Source: JAWPNA01 sp045402695 (GTDB lineage: Bacteria; Acidobacteriota; Polarisedimenticolia; JACPZX01; DASXTC01). Taken from it: a DNA stretch of 7,846 nucleotides. The stretch lies in assembly GCA_045402695.1 (NCBI GenBank), contig JAWPNA010000345.1, positions 1-7,846 of the forward strand, read 5' to 3'. This document shows, one piece after another, positions 6,191 through 7,846 of this stretch. The notes below the pieces were generated by a model. That model did not search any database and was not told the DNA's origin. It saw only the letters and a list, made by a program, of their open reading frames with translations. The translations under genes were made by a program, and so were the position numbers. Position 1 is the first letter of the stretch; every line of letters begins with the position of its first letter.

Positions 6191-7846
6191 GTGAACCAGT
6201 TCATCTCTCATTACGAGGTCCTCTCCCGCATCGGCGCGGGCGGCATGGGCGAGGTCTATCGCGCGCGGGACACCCGCCTGGGACGGACGGTGGCCCTCAA
6301 GTTCCTGCCCGAGGCCTTCGCGCAGGACCGGGAGCGGGTGGCCCGCTTCCAGCGGGAGGCGCAGGTGCTGGCGTCCCTGAACCACCCGAGCATCGCGAGC
6401 CTCTACGGGTTCGAGGAGGCCGATGGCAAGCCGTTCCTTGTGATGGAGCTGGCCGAGGGAGAAAGCCTCGATCAGCGTCTGCGCCGGGGCCCCATGCCCG
6501 TGGACGAGTGCCTCGCGATCGCACTCCAGATCGCTCAGGCGCTGGAAGAAGCGCATGACCGGGGAGTCATCCACCGGGACCTGAAACCCGGAAACGTGCA
6601 CGTGTCCGACGAGGGGAAGGCCAAGGTCCTGGATTTCGGCCTGGCCAAAGCGCTGGAAGCCGACTCCGGGAGCGAATCCGCTGAAACGATGGCCCGCTCC
6701 CCCACGATCACGCGGGTGACCGAGGCCGGCGTGATCCTGGGAACCGCCGCCTACATGAGCCCCGAGCAGGCCAAGGGGAAGCGCGCCGACCGCCGATCGG
6801 ACGTGTGGAGCTTCGGTGTCCTCGTTCTCGAGATGCTCTCCGGCAAGCGCGCCTTCGAGGGGGAGTCAATCACCGAGACGCTCGCCTCGATCATGAAGGA
6901 CCAGGTTCCGCTGGATCGGCTTCCACCGGACACCCCTTCCGCGCTGCGCGCGCTCCTGTCGCGCTGCCTCGAGCGCGACCCGAGGAAGCGTCTCCAGGCG
7001 ATCGGCGAGGCGCGGATCGCTCTCGAGGGGATGCAAACCCCGGACGATCCTGGCATGGCGATCGGCTCGAGCGCGGGAACTCTCGCTTCTGGGGTCAACC
7101 TGGGCTCATCGGAGGTCCGCAGCGCCGGCGGTCCGTCCTCGTTCGGAGCCGCCGCCGCAGCCGCCGCCGGGAGGCGTCCCCTCACCGCGGCTCTTCCCTG
7201 GGCGACCGCGGCACTCTGTCTCGCCCTCGCCGGATTCGCGTGGCTCCGTGGCTCTGGGGGCACGGTTGGCGAGCCGCCTAGTTCCCTGCGCAAGTTCCTG
7301 ATCAAGACCGGGACCTTCGACAACGCCGACAGGCGCCCGGCGGTCATCTCTCCAGACGGCCGGCGCATCGCGTACGTCCACGAGAACGGGATCTGGGTCC
7401 GCGATCTCTTCTCCCTCGAAGCGCGGCTCCTCGTCTCGGCGCCGGGGCGTCCGCCCGAGGAGGTGCCCAGCAATCCCATCTGGTCGCCGGACAGCCGTCA
7501 GGTCGCCTACACTGCCTCGGCGCGACTATGGAAGATCCCGGCCGAGGGCGGCTCCCCCGCCGCGGTCTGCAACGTGGGCGACGGATTCTCGGGAGGGAGC
7601 TGGCTCCCGGACGACCGGATCGTCTACTCCATTCCCCGCGGCAACATGTTCGAAGTCTCCGCTCGCGGCGGGGATCCCAAGGTCCTCCTGACCCGGGACG
7701 AGAAGAACGATGTGGACTTCCACGACCCGTGGGGGCTTCCCGGAGGTCGGGCGATCGTCTACGCGCTCCACCGCAAGGAGGGAGTCGACACCATCGAGCT
7801 CCTGGCGGACGGCAAGCGCAAGCAGCTCCTCCGCGTGCCGGCCAGC
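6191..7846 (+). CDS. Second membrane-anchored serine/threonine protein kinase with PD40-like propeller (partial, C-terminus cut)
   Basis: The frame is open for 552 codons from GTG 6191 to the right edge, so the C-terminus is missing. The kinase domain spans about 8-279: GAGGMGEV (15-22), Lys37 in VALK, probable helix-C Glu56, HRDLKPGN (128-135), canonical DFG (148-150), SPEQA (190-194) and DVWSFG (204-209). All catalytic residues are present. A low-complexity Ser/Gly/Ala linker (about 282-327), with a run of seven alanines at 320-326, leads to a probable membrane span at about 331-352. The propeller begins near 366, with motifs at SPDG 387, SPDS 432 and LPDD 472, and continues past the edge. 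The kinase domain resembles that of the preceding gene over most of its length, while the propeller is much more diverged, so the two look like an old tandem duplication. GTG is chosen because it lies 3 bases after the upstream stop with AGGGGG before it and gives the usual short lead (VNQFISHYEVLSRIG) into the glycine loop. The signal sensed is unknown. Confidence 0.92.
   Translation, partial: MNQFISHYEVLSRIGAGGMGEVYRARDTRLGRTVALKFLPEAFAQDRERVARFQREAQVLASLNHPSIASLYGFEEADGKPFLVMELAEGESLDQRLRRGPMPVDECLAIALQIAQALEEAHDRGVIHRDLKPGNVHVSDEGKAKVLDFGLAKALEADSGSESAETMARSPTITRVTEAGVILGTAAYMSPEQAKGKRADRRSDVWSFGVLVLEMLSGKRAFEGESITETLASIMKDQVPLDRLPPDTPSALRALLSRCLERDPRKRLQAIGEARIALEGMQTPDDPGMAIGSSAGTLASGVNLGSSEVRSAGGPSSFGAAAAAAAGRRPLTAALPWATAALCLALAGFAWLRGSGGTVGEPPSSLRKFLIKTGTFDNADRRPAVISPDGRRIAYVHENGIWVRDLFSLEARLLVSAPGRPPEEVPSNPIWSPDSRQVAYTASARLWKIPAEGGSPAAVCNVGDGFSGGSWLPDDRIVYSIPRGNMFEVSARGGDPKVLLTRDEKNDVDFHDPWGLPGGRAIVYALHRKEGVDTIELLADGKRKQLLRVPAS
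6743..6773 (+). repeat. 31-base exact repeat shared by the two kinase genes, copy 2
   Basis: This is the second copy of the block at 4106-4136, in the same reading frame and encoding the same TAAYMSPEQA segment. Confidence 0.8.

Noticed and set aside
5627..6601. Minus-strand frame of 324 codons crossing the junction of the two kinase genes
   Set aside because: It is the antisense complement of two clear kinase-propeller genes and has no domain of its own.
7128..7170. GCC-rich simple repeat encoding seven alanines
   Set aside because: It stays in frame, lies in the variable juxtamembrane linker of the second kinase and fits ordinary low-complexity linker sequence, so it is not a separate element.

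Overview
The window is high-GC bacterial DNA, densely coded, with no RNA genes, CRISPR array or mobile element that I can see. The lineage is an inference. Multi-domain serine/threonine kinases made of an N-terminal kinase domain, one membrane span and a C-terminal PD40/TolB-like beta-propeller, present in tandem, are typical of Acidobacteriota and of some related high-GC soil phyla. The sequence alone does not fix the phylum.

Layout. Positions 1-1656 (minus strand) hold the first 552 codons of a large protein that runs off the left edge. I do not recognise its family. It has no signal peptide and looks strongly helical, and its C-terminal two thirds is built from a degenerate tandem repeat of about 110-120 residues. 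Positions 1657-1915 are a divergent intergenic region with a good sigma70-like promoter reading left and a weaker candidate reading right. Positions 1916-3526 (plus) encode a secreted amidase-signature hydrolase closely resembling bacterial peptide amidase (Pam). Positions 3536-6187 (plus) encode a complete kinase-TM-propeller protein. Positions 6191-7846 (plus) encode a second, paralogous kinase of the same architecture, cut off by the right edge.

How the genes fit together. The amidase and the two kinases are separated by only 9 and 3 bases and very probably form one operon. The amidase is predicted to be exported. Each kinase should place its catalytic domain in the cytoplasm and its propeller outside the membrane. 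An appealing but unproven reading is an envelope system in which an exported amidase acts on amidated peptides or envelope amides while two kinases carry signals inward. The divergent gene may be unrelated.

The two edge genes lack a stop inside the window and are easy to miss, so the long open frames opposite or overlapping them should not be mistaken for genes.
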